Below, in pieces: positions 1 to 7,300 of a stretch of DNA of 16,620 nt (positions are counted from its first letter, which is position 1; each line of letters begins with the position of its first letter). Both the position numbers and the translations under genes were made by a program. The notes beneath the pieces were generated by a model. That model searched no databases, was not told the DNA's origin, and saw only the letters and a program-made list of their open reading frames with translations. The DNA is taken from NCBI GenBank assembly GCA_002506825.1, contig DAYH01000018.1:1-16620 (forward strand), read 5' to 3'. Origin of the DNA: Euryarchaeota archaeon UBA103 (lineage in GTDB: Archaea; Thermoplasmatota; Poseidoniia; Poseidoniales; Thalassarchaeaceae).

Positions 1-38
1 CCCTGGCCCTGACCTTGGCCTTGGCCTTCGCCTTCGCC
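1..38 (-). repeat. Imperfect hexanucleotide repeat coding a Gly-Glu/Gly-Gln linker
   Basis: On the minus strand, about six units of GGCSAA/GGYCAG type run in frame. They encode alternating Gly-Glu and then Gly-Gln dipeptides at the end of the visible part of the thrombospondin-repeat gene. The tract reaches the window edge, so its full length is unknown. Slipped-strand length change in steps of two residues would keep the frame. Confidence 0.7.
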
Positions 39-542
39 ACCCGTTCCGGGTTCAGCATCGGATTGACCGTCTCCTTCGCCGCCTTCGTAATCTGGATCGT
101 AGGCGTCAGGTATTCCATCACCATCCGAATCAGATGACGAGCCGTCGTTGGGGTCGTTGGGGAACGGATCAGATCCGTCCGCCACTCCGTCACCATCAGT
201 ATCCGCTGAGTTCGGGTTAGTTCCCGAAGCGTATTCTTGGCTATTTGTCAGTCCATCCCCGTCAGGGTCAGCGTTGGCGTCTCCAGCTGAGTTGGGATTG
301 AGACCATAGGTCACTTCCCATCCATCCGGTAGCCCATCGTTGTCCGTATCGGGGTTGTTCATATCAGTTCCTGCAGCTTGCTCCTCAGCGTTGGTGAGCC
401 CATCATTGTCCCAATCTGCACCACCATCAGAGGGGTCCAGGGGATTAGATCCGTCGGCACTTACGCCAACGGAGCCCGCCATTGTTACGAGGAGCAGTGC
501 AATTAGCATGCTCGCGTTCTTTGTCTTCTGCATTTTCATCAT
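1..542 (-). CDS. Secreted thrombospondin type-3 repeat (calcium-binding) protein, N-terminal part, cut by window edge
   Basis: Reading the minus strand from 542 gives 180 codons without a stop, and the frame leaves the window. Residues 1-29 look like a Sec signal peptide: a basic start (MMKMQKTKNA), a hydrophobic core near 11-28, and likely cleavage after VSA29. Five Asp-rich loops follow at about residues 43-54, 65-76, 92-103, 114-125 and 138-149 (for example DTDNDGLPDGWE, DSDGDGIPDAYD), the calcium-binding pattern of thrombospondin type-3 repeats. From about residue 153 it becomes a Gly/Glu/Gln-rich linker (GEGEGQGQGQ). It is probably an exported surface or adhesive protein with Ca2+-stiffened repeats; what lies beyond the linker is not visible. 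A GGAG at 545-548 lies 2 nt before the ATG at 542 and 5 nt before the ATG at 539, so the second ATG may be the true start. Ligand and role are unknown. Confidence 0.85.
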   Translation of the reverse strand, partial: MMKMQKTKNASMLIALLLVTMAGSVGVSADGSNPLDPSDGGADWDNDGLTNAEEQAAGTDMNNPDTDNDGLPDGWEVTYGLNPNSAGDANADPDGDGLTNSQEYASGTNPNSADTDGDGVADGSDPFPNDPNDGSSSDSDGDGIPDAYDPDYEGGEGDGQSDAEPGTGGEGEGQGQGQGQ

Positions 543-560
543 ATCTCCAAATTCAGTTCA

Positions 561-577
561 GAGAACCCGCTGTTCTC
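561..577 (-). promoter_or_regulatory. Dyad GAGAAC-N5-GTTCTC, copy 1, 19 nt before a start codon
   Basis: This is a perfect 6-bp inverted repeat with a 5-base centre, ending 19 nt upstream of the ATG at 542 and just before the GGAG ribosome-binding site. A near copy lies at 777-793. It could be an operator for a dimeric regulator or an RNA hairpin in the leader. The stem symmetry is seen directly; the function is inferred. Confidence 0.5.
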
Positions 578-582
578 TCTTT

Positions 583-640
583 CCGGAAACAGCTAGCGCT
601 GGGGTGTTATTCGCTAGGTTGTTTCCGGGAGGTCCGGAAA
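583..640 (-). promoter_or_regulatory. Three-arm, mutually exclusive hairpin element built on TTTCCGG/CCGGAAA
   Basis: Three segments can pair. 634-640 (CCGGAAA) is the perfect complement of 622-628 (TTTCCGG), giving a 7-bp stem with a 5-nt loop. The longer segment 612-628 is complementary over about 16 bp, with one bulge and one mismatch, to 583-598. The middle segment can pair with only one partner at a time. A 10-bp palindrome, TTTCCGGAAA, also sits at 580-589. In the minus-strand leader this resembles an attenuator-like switch, but the same layout could be a cluster of protein-binding half-sites. Confidence 0.4.
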
Positions 641-668
641 TTCTATTCGAACAAGAACAATTAGTATC

Positions 669-683
669 AAAAATACTGAAAAA
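669..683 (-). terminator. Possible oligo-T terminator of the pab/zinc-ribbon transcript
   Basis: On the minus strand, two runs of five T (683-679 and 673-669) lie about 160-175 nt past the stop of the zinc-ribbon gene. Archaeal RNA polymerase often terminates at oligo-T tracts without a strong hairpin. The second run sits in the loop of a weak 5-bp inverted repeat (663-677). This is the only T-rich tract in the region. Confidence 0.3.
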
Positions 684-776
684 CGCTCTACTAAGCGCCA
701 TTTTACTACTCCAGTAATTATTGTAATTTCGTTCTTGTTCCTCCATTATCGTCATCCGGTCTCACGGGCTTTCATA

Positions 777-793
777 GGGAACCCACTGTTCCC
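777..793 (-). promoter_or_regulatory. Dyad GGGAAC-N5-GTTCCC, copy 2
   Basis: This matches copy 1 (561-577) in 14 of 17 positions. Two of the three differences form a compensatory A-T to G-C swap at the second stem pair, so the symmetry is kept; the third is in the loop. It lies about 50 nt past the stop of the zinc-ribbon gene. It may be an operator, or a hairpin in the 3' untranslated region. Confidence 0.45.
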
Positions 794-843
794 TCTACAT
801 TCTCAGAGTCATGAATGATATTTCAATGGTTCCCGTGGTAGAT

Positions 844-1245
844 TCACGGAGTCAGTCTAGATAAGTCCGCCTTAAATCTAGCTGAGCCGAGGAAATGAAG
901 CACCGGAGTCGCAAGCGTAGCGACAAGGAGAGTACCAAAGAAAACCCCTGACCACAGCTCTATTCCTCTTCCCAATGTTAGAAATAATATCCATCCAGCA
1001 CTAGTGAACGCAAGTGGACGATATCTCTTGCTGTATAGAACCAGCCTGGATCTTGCAAGCTCGTTACTGTAGAATTGTGGAGCCTCCTCAAGAGTTACTA
1101 ATCCCGACTCAACTGCACACCGGCCACAAATCAGGTAACGAGGACCATTGCCACTAACGAAATGTGACTGGTGGTAAGTCTGATTACATTTCCTGCACGT
1201 CGGCATGTATCTCGTCATTTCCAGTGGGCCTATGTCCTTCAACAC
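844..1245 (-). CDS. Small zinc-ribbon membrane protein, function unknown
   Basis: I do not recognise this 133-residue protein. It has two CxxC pairs (C17/C20 and C40/C43), spaced like a zinc ribbon or rubredoxin-like knuckle, in the N-terminal third. A polar stretch follows, then two hydrophobic segments at about 79-95 and 97-119 with a short GRGIE turn, and a basic tail. It is therefore probably a two-helix membrane protein with a cytoplasmic zinc-binding head. The start is a GTG that overlaps the PabBA stop by one base (TAGTG), which suggests translational coupling. ATG codons at 1218 and 1206 lie before the first CxxC and are alternative starts. It is the last gene of the pab operon, but nothing in it points to pterin or folate chemistry, so it may be there only by position. 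Confidence 0.65.
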   Translation of the reverse strand: MLKDIGPLEMTRYMPTCRKCNQTYHQSHFVSGNGPRYLICGRCAVESGLVTLEEAPQFYSNELARSRLVLYSKRYRPLAFTSAGWILFLTLGRGIELWSGVFFGTLLVATLATPVLHFLGSARFKADLSRLTP

Positions 1246-3545
1246 TACGGTTGTCTAACCTGCCTCTCGATTTGATGATTAGATATTACGGGCTTTCTTT
1301 TTAGGAATTCAGACAGCAAATCACGGCCACCGGGGCTACCGACAGATTCCGGATGGAATTGAACGCCATCAATCGGTAATGTTCGATGGGTTAACCCCAT
1401 TACAAGCTCTCCCGTATAGTCCCAAGAATTTGGAAATAAATCACCATCTTTGGGCAAGAGAATCAAACTGTTATACCTCATCATAATAGATTTTCTAGGT
1501 ATTTCTTGAAATATGCCAGTACAGTCACTTATGATGACACTCGGAGTTCCATGGACAGGGCCCTTGGGAGATTCGACCAATTCCCATCCATCTGCCAACC
1601 CCAATGCTTGATGACCGAGACATAATCCTAGGACCGGTATGTGCTTATCGTCGATCACTAACTTTCCTGAGATACTCCTCCTAGCCAGCTCCATCGTAAT
1701 TGGGTATGATTCAGGTCTCGAAGGTCCTGGGCCTAGAATTATCCTATCGGGGCTAGTATTGTATAGTAAGTGATCAACAGCATTGGAAACAGATGCACTA
1801 CTGTTCTTCCTGCCTTCTGCTATTACCACATTAGAACCCAAAGAGGACATTACCTCGGCAATATTTCTAGTGAAAGAATCCAAGTTATCAATTATTAGTG
1901 TGCAATTCCCTATTTTGTTACATGGATAATTCTGAATAGAACCAGATCCGACTTCCTTTGTCCCAATACCCGGCGTAAGATGATCAATTATTCCGCCTTT
2001 ACTTGGGACTGGGTAGATATCCACCCCTCTTTCTGGCAGATCATTGTTGGAGAAGCCAGTTCTGAAGCCCCATGCTGACTCGGTTACCGCGGCGGCCTTC
2101 CATCGTGCCTCCTCAACCTCCTCGGCTGGAGACGAACCAATTACTATCCCTCCTCCCGCTTGTACGGTTCCATGCCAGTTTTCAGGGCCAGAGTGAGCCT
2201 CCAAGGTTCTAATGAGAATATTCCAGTCGGCTATTCCATGCCCTCTGTGAATATGACCAATAGAGCCAGTCCAAGCTCCTCTTGGGCTTTCCTCAAGCTC
2301 ATCTATCGCAGCTATAGTGACTGTTTTTGGACAACCAGTGACCGATCCTCCTGGGAACATCAGAGAAGTGACCTCGGAGGTAGTGAAGCCAGATGCTAAC
2401 TCTCCCTCTACTCCACTAACAAGGTGCTGAACATTAGAGAGAGCCTCTATCCTCCAACCAGACCAATGAACAGTTCCAGGTTTGCACACCTTACTCAAGT
2501 CGTGCCTTTCCAAGTCCACTAGCATCAGGTGTTCTGAAACCTCTTTCTCACTGGAAACCATCTGTTCTCTGAGCCTTAGATCTTCTTCCTCGCTCCAACC
2601 TCTCTTTCTGGTACCCTTTATCGGCCTAGTTCTAACCTGTCCTTGTTCTAGCTCAACTAGTCTTTCCGGACTAGAGGAAGCCACTGACCATCCCAGATCA
2701 GATATCATCATCCAGGATGAGAAGGGAGCAGGATTAGAGCGAGAGAGAAGCAGAAAAGAGTCCCATGGATGGCCCGGCATTTCCCCCTTCCACTTTCTTC
2801 CATAATTAAGCTGATACAGATTTCCGCCAGTGATACTTTCCCTTACTCTAGATACCTTTCTTGCATGGTCCAAATCACTCTCACTATGGGGTATGGAATC
2901 TATTTTTGGTATCTCTGGGATGACGAATCTGTCTGTCTCTGGCAACTCTAGGTCCAGCCATGGGTGGCCTTCTAGACCCACGACACCAACTTCGCCACTA
3001 TTTCTATCATGAATGATCCATGCATCTGCTCTCCAAAGAACGCCCAAGACAGAACCAGGTACGGGAGTATTTGTGAGTCTTATGGGTACAGTCCATCTTG
3101 AGAGATCGTATCCTAGTATTCCAGTGAAGCCCCCCGGATGAAATGTCATATCAGTATTGCAATCTACAGTAATCTCAAACTCACTAACACGATCTAAAGC
3201 CTCCCTCAGGCTAGAGCAATATATTTCCTCATGGGTACTCCACTTGCTCCCCTCTCTTTTCTGAATAATCAGATTTAGTGGAGACGGTGGCCCCAATGAT
3301 ACTTCTCCACTCAGGGCTGAAGATAATCCCTCTACTAACTCTCCTTCTGGTTCAACCATCAATATTCTGATACTATCAAGAGAGGGTAGTAAAGATCTCT
3401 TTGAGAGATCAGTAACAGGTCCCCCGGAGTGCAGTAGCAACTCATCATCAATAGGGTCACTACCGTCCCTGAGGTGAATCAGTAGGTCTATGAGTAAATC
3501 CTCATTATCGGAAAATCCTAATGATTTCCACCTAGATGACATCAT
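1245..3545 (-). CDS. pabBA: Aminodeoxychorismate synthase, PabB-PabA fusion (component I + glutamine amidotransferase)
   Basis: This bifunctional enzyme of 766 residues makes 4-amino-4-deoxychorismate from chorismate and glutamine, the first step to 4-aminobenzoate. The N-terminal half is a chorismate-binding PabB/TrpE domain with GNLYQLNY (241-248), PIKGT (308-312), VDLERHDL (343-350), GGSVTGCPK (399-407) and AGGGIV (463-468). Lys310 in PIKGT is the nucleophilic lysine typical of PabB; TrpE has Ala there, so ADC synthase is favoured over anthranilate synthase. A linker at about 490-548 leads to a class I glutamine amidotransferase with Cys642 in GLCLGHQ and His731/Glu733 in FHPE, so ammonia delivery should be intact. 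The start overlaps the upstream gene's stop (ATGA), and a GGGGAG lies 8 nt before the ATG. Component I comes first, the order of TrpE-TrpG fusions; well-known plant and actinobacterial ADC synthases are PabA-PabB. Enzyme class is well supported. Confidence 0.9.
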   Translation of the reverse strand: MMSSRWKSLGFSDNEDLLIDLLIHLRDGSDPIDDELLLHSGGPVTDLSKRSLLPSLDSIRILMVEPEGELVEGLSSALSGEVSLGPPSPLNLIIQKREGSKWSTHEEIYCSSLREALDRVSEFEITVDCNTDMTFHPGGFTGILGYDLSRWTVPIRLTNTPVPGSVLGVLWRADAWIIHDRNSGEVGVVGLEGHPWLDLELPETDRFVIPEIPKIDSIPHSESDLDHARKVSRVRESITGGNLYQLNYGRKWKGEMPGHPWDSFLLLSRSNPAPFSSWMMISDLGWSVASSSPERLVELEQGQVRTRPIKGTRKRGWSEEEDLRLREQMVSSEKEVSEHLMLVDLERHDLSKVCKPGTVHWSGWRIEALSNVQHLVSGVEGELASGFTTSEVTSLMFPGGSVTGCPKTVTIAAIDELEESPRGAWTGSIGHIHRGHGIADWNILIRTLEAHSGPENWHGTVQAGGGIVIGSSPAEEVEEARWKAAAVTESAWGFRTGFSNNDLPERGVDIYPVPSKGGIIDHLTPGIGTKEVGSGSIQNYPCNKIGNCTLIIDNLDSFTRNIAEVMSSLGSNVVIAEGRKNSSASVSNAVDHLLYNTSPDRIILGPGPSRPESYPITMELARRSISGKLVIDDKHIPVLGLCLGHQALGLADGWELVESPKGPVHGTPSVIISDCTGIFQEIPRKSIMMRYNSLILLPKDGDLFPNSWDYTGELVMGLTHRTLPIDGVQFHPESVGSPGGRDLLSEFLKRKPVISNHQIERQVRQP

Positions 3546-4327
3546 ATTACTCTCTCCCCTGTTTGTTTAGAGGATTTCAATCTTCTTGACCATCCCTCCG
3601 AAGCTAAAGAGTATAATCGTCCCCTAGGATTCCCTATCTTCCTGCCATCTATGGTCCCTAGTGATTTTATTCCCATCCCACTGCCACAGACAATCATCTC
3701 AGAAGATCTTGTAATCATTCCCAGAGTTATCTTGGCTCCTCTGACAGGTATCCCAGAACTCTCTAAGAACGGTTTGATTACCTGCAGGGAAACTGAGTCT
3801 AACGCCCCATCACTATGTCTAGGGTGGTAAGCCACTCCATCATTATCCAGAAGCAAAGGAGCGCATCTATCTCCATCAATCAGATTCCCATCCTCAAAGA
3901 GAAGGCCGATATCAGCACCATTGCTGATGGCTACCTCTCTAGCATCACGATAAGGCTGATAGTCGCCATGTTTTGTTCCTCTAATGCCATCATTCCATAC
4001 AGGGGCACTTAGAGAGATAGCAGATAGCGGCTTTTCCGGCCATGCTCTATTTACCGCCCCCTCCAAAATGATATCCCCCTCCGAGGATACCTTCACTATC
4101 AGCAGATATGGATCTTGATCATTACTTTCATTCCGCTCTTCCGGAGGCTTCACTCCGATTAACTTTGAGAATACCCTGTCTGATAGGTCATCAGGGCATT
4201 CCAGGCCCAGCTTCTCTGCATGCCTAATCATCCTCTCAAAGTGAAGTTCTGAGGAGATTAGGTTATTTCCTCCATCCCAACCAATTGCAGACCAAACAGA
4301 CGAGTCTGGACCATCGGAGGCAATCAT
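3542..4327 (-). CDS. pabC: Class IV aminotransferase-fold protein, probable 4-amino-4-deoxychorismate lyase (PabC)
   Basis: The length (261 residues) and layout fit the PLP-dependent fold-type IV family (ADC lyase, branched-chain and D-amino-acid aminotransferases). Lys119 in TKHGDYQPYRDARE is at the position of the PLP Schiff-base lysine. A divergent GADIGLLFEDGNLIDGD (137-153) matches the family pattern GADEALLLDxDGxVTEG. The C-terminal SLGTIDGRKIG (222-232) matches the cofactor-side loop near IDGxxIG. Its place directly before pabBA with an ATGA overlap makes ADC lyase (aminodeoxychorismate to 4-aminobenzoate plus pyruvate) the best call. The usual E-x-(S/A)-x-S-N after the first motif is replaced by D-G-D-R-C-A-P, so phosphate binding or substrate choice may differ. 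No Shine-Dalgarno is visible, and an in-frame TGA lies 24 nt upstream of the ATG. The giant gene ends 41 bases upstream. Confidence 0.8.
   Translation of the reverse strand: MIASDGPDSSVWSAIGWDGGNNLISSELHFERMIRHAEKLGLECPDDLSDRVFSKLIGVKPPEERNESNDQDPYLLIVKVSSEGDIILEGAVNRAWPEKPLSAISLSAPVWNDGIRGTKHGDYQPYRDAREVAISNGADIGLLFEDGNLIDGDRCAPLLLDNDGVAYHPRHSDGALDSVSLQVIKPFLESSGIPVRGAKITLGMITRSSEMIVCGSGMGIKSLGTIDGRKIGNPRGRLYSLASEGWSRRLKSSKQTGERVI
3554..3559 (-). promoter_or_regulatory. Shine-Dalgarno for pabBA
   Basis: GGGGAG on the minus strand lies 8 nt before the ATG at 3545, inside the end of pabC. It fixes the pabBA start and shows that the overlapping gene has its own ribosome entry as well as possible coupling. 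Confidence 0.6.
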
Positions 4328-4368
4328 GGCAGTCGAGAGTGGGCAGCGGATTCAAGCTCTTCGATAGA

Positions 4369-7300
4369 TCATATCATTTCATCGACAAAGGATGGATCCA
4401 AGTCATCATCATCGTCAAGCCCTTCAGCGAGATCATCCAGATCTTCAAAATCCAAGTCATCAGCTAAATCATCAAGATCATCAATATCCAAATCGTCGTC
4501 ATCTTCTACTCCTAGAAGCTCATTTGATACATCCGCCGAGGTTTGCCTCGAGGTTCCTGTGTATTCTCCTCCTATGGGCTGCACCATGGCATCCTCGCCC
4601 ATTCCATCATAACTTACTGAGGGAGCGTCAGGCTCTCCTCCGAAATTATCGGAAGAAATCTCCAACTCATCCAGTCCAAACTCTTCCTCTTCGGTTAAGC
4701 CGGAAGACTCTCTCATCATCTGTTCTTCAAGCTCTACTTCTATGGCACCCATCTCCCAAGGCTGGGGAGCTGAGTCTTTTCTGGGTCTGATGAATAGTAC
4801 AGCTCCCGCTAGAATCATCAGAGCCGATAGTAGCGCAATCAGGGTATTCATATCCCCATTCATTAGTTGATCAATCCAAGATGCGCCCTCCTCTCCTTCC
4901 CCATCTTCAGAGGAACCGAATGAGCTCTCTGACCACGGTAGTATCTGCAAAGGATCCACTGCCAACCTGTTGACCTCACCATCGAATGCCACTACCACAA
5001 CCCAGTAAGACAAGGTGTTGTCTAGGAGAGTCCCATCCAATTCATTCAGTATCAGAAGATTGCCAATCACCTCTTTGGACTCCCCATCTATCATTGAGCT
5101 CACTTGGGTTGCGTTTCTGACATCTTCAAATGGATCAAGACTTACGAATACTCGATACGACTCCACTTGGGGATCTTGACTGAGGTCCCAAGTAATATCG
5201 ATTTGTGAACCAGAGCTATCCCAGTATCCTCGAACTCCGGTAACCTCAGGCAGATGCAATCCAGGGTCAAGACTGTTCTCATCTATCAGGGCTATTGATG
5301 AGGTCCTAAGATTGGTTAGCCAAGCATTTCCTGAAGAGTCTACGGGAACCACTGATACCCATGTCATTATCGATGGAGCCAGACTCCTTCCGTCAGATAG
5401 CTCCTCAATTGTGATTGGAAGTTGCGAATTCCTCTCAACCACAACTACTGGATCCATATTGCTTGCATCAGAGAAAGGAACCACATCAGCGAAAACTAGG
5501 TATTGATACAAGTCTGAAGCTACACTCTCTTGGAATGTGACAAACATCCCATCTCCATCATCTCCGAGCCTTTCTTCCAATACAGGGGGAATCAGCCTAT
5601 CAGGAGGAGTAATATCCCCTCTATTATCCACAGGAGTGACAATTGAGATGTGTTGATCAAGACCGGTTAGGAAGACATTCCCTTTGATATCGTGAATGGT
5701 GACTGCGACATATAGTGGGATATCGGGCACTATTGGGGATATTTCTAGTGTGTCCACGGAATTTCCGTACATAGCTTCTTCAATGGTCATCTGTAACTGA
5801 AGTATGCCTCCAATTTGCCTCTGATCGACTGCTATTAGATTGCATGAAGAAGGATCATCGGAGCATACTTGACTCAATTCAGTCAAATCATTCAATGGGT
5901 AATCAGACACCCACACTGTGTAGTAGCTGAAGTCTGGAGCCGTAGATCTATTCCAAACTATGTCGATCTTGGTACCATCGTCTTCTGGATGATCCCAGGC
6001 AATCAAGCCTTCTACTCTTTCAGGAGCACTGGCGGATCCCTCTTGATCGGCCTCTGGAGTAGCCTCGACAACCAGCACCGCATCTACGTTTGAGTTCCCC
6101 CAATCGTCAGATGCAACCACTCCAATCCAGTATGTGACTCCATCTTTCAGAGGGGATGAACCCAGTGAGTCAATAACCACCTGACTAGTGCTACAATCTG
6201 GAATAAATTCAGCAACTGGCCATCCGTCTACTGTACTTGGAGGTTGCCAGCCCGATGCCGGAAGGGCGTAAACCGTGTAGAAAGAGCAGTCCACCTCCTC
6301 ATTTATTGACCAAGTTACCTCAATCCTACCTCCTTCATCGTCGGGAACGTCCTCAGCCGTAGTCCCTAGTATCATCGAGGGAGCAATACCATCGTTAAGG
6401 CCACCTGCGGTAGTGACTGGTCCGAAGATAGTGACGTTCGTTGGATCAAATTGTCCCGATGCATCAACACATGCCGCTGCGAACCAGTACACCCTCTGAG
6501 GCGTCAGCTCCATGACAGTAGAATTTCCTGATGAGAATGGTATATCTATTTCTCCAGTGAGGGCAATAGCATTATTGATGTCCTGTTCAGACGCCCAAAT
6601 TCTAGTAGTCCCTGGATCAAGCTCTTCGCACATCGACCACTCTAAGACAAGACTTCCCGCTGTACCTCCAGATATCGCCTCTGCAACTAGCCACTCGGGA
6701 GGATTAGGCATCTCGTCAGTTGGAGTAACGCTTCCCGGCCATGCGATCGCATCTCCCAATGTTCCATCTGGATATTCTATTGCTATAGCCGCCCTGTATA
6801 ATCTGTCATCAGACAATGTTTCAGCGACCCCATCATTATCTGCTTCGGTTACCATTACTGATGTCTGTGACCAGAAAGGAACGGTGATGTAAGTAGAGAA
6901 GTCATCTAACTCATCCTCACTTGGATTCCAGCTCTCTCTCCCGGTGGCGTCCCAGACGAAAATCCTGTATCCGTTCCATGCGGCATCTTCAGCTGGTAGC
7001 CAAGTTACTTCCAGAACTCCTCCGCCATCATTTGGCCTATCTGTGATATTGACAATATTTGTGGGAACCTCGATTCGCTCCCAATCGTAAGTGATCCTCA
7101 CCTTCATCTTACCATCACTAGGTGATTGTAACTGGACATGCGTCTCCGCGGAAGAATAACCAGGTCCAACCTGAGAGATTGCAGACTGGAAGGCCGACTG
7201 TATCCCTGGATTCATCATCTGCATGTCCCAGCTTCCAGAATAGTTGAGAATTGATGATCTTGCCCAGACCCAAGCCCCAGCTTCTGGGGATGACATAGTC

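Larger units (their letters stand above)
543..843. other. 301-base non-coding region, leader/promoter of the thrombospondin-repeat gene, dense in dyads
   Basis: This lies between two minus-strand genes and holds no convincing gene. Short open frames here have no Shine-Dalgarno and no recognisable protein. It holds two copies of a 17-base dyad (561-577 and 777-793), a set of CCGGAAA/TTTCCGG half-sites at 580-640 that can form alternative hairpins, and two T5 runs on the minus strand (669-673 and 679-683). It would form the 5' leader and promoter of the downstream minus-strand gene and the 3' flank of the pab operon. I see no clear archaeal TATA box; an AT-rich stretch at about 712-729 is the only candidate. 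Confidence 0.6.

Noticed and set aside
340..717. 125-codon plus-strand open frame
   Set aside because: It is antisense to the signal peptide and Ca2+-repeat coding region of the thrombospondin-repeat gene and then runs through the hairpins. Its composition is that of a shadow frame.
558..755. 65-codon minus-strand open frame between the zinc-ribbon and thrombospondin-repeat genes
   Set aside because: It has no Shine-Dalgarno, shows no recognisable motif, and its 3' end runs through the hairpin elements. The region reads better as leader and regulatory DNA.
1245..3545. Anthranilate synthase (TrpEG) as the identity of the fusion
   Set aside because: The PIKGT lysine is the PabB hallmark (Ala in TrpE), and the partner gene is a PabC-like fold-type IV protein rather than other trp genes.
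4390..4505. The Asp-coding repeat as a CRISPR-like or non-coding tandem repeat
   Set aside because: The units are irregular and in frame, and they form the end of a long open reading frame. There are no spacers of constant length.
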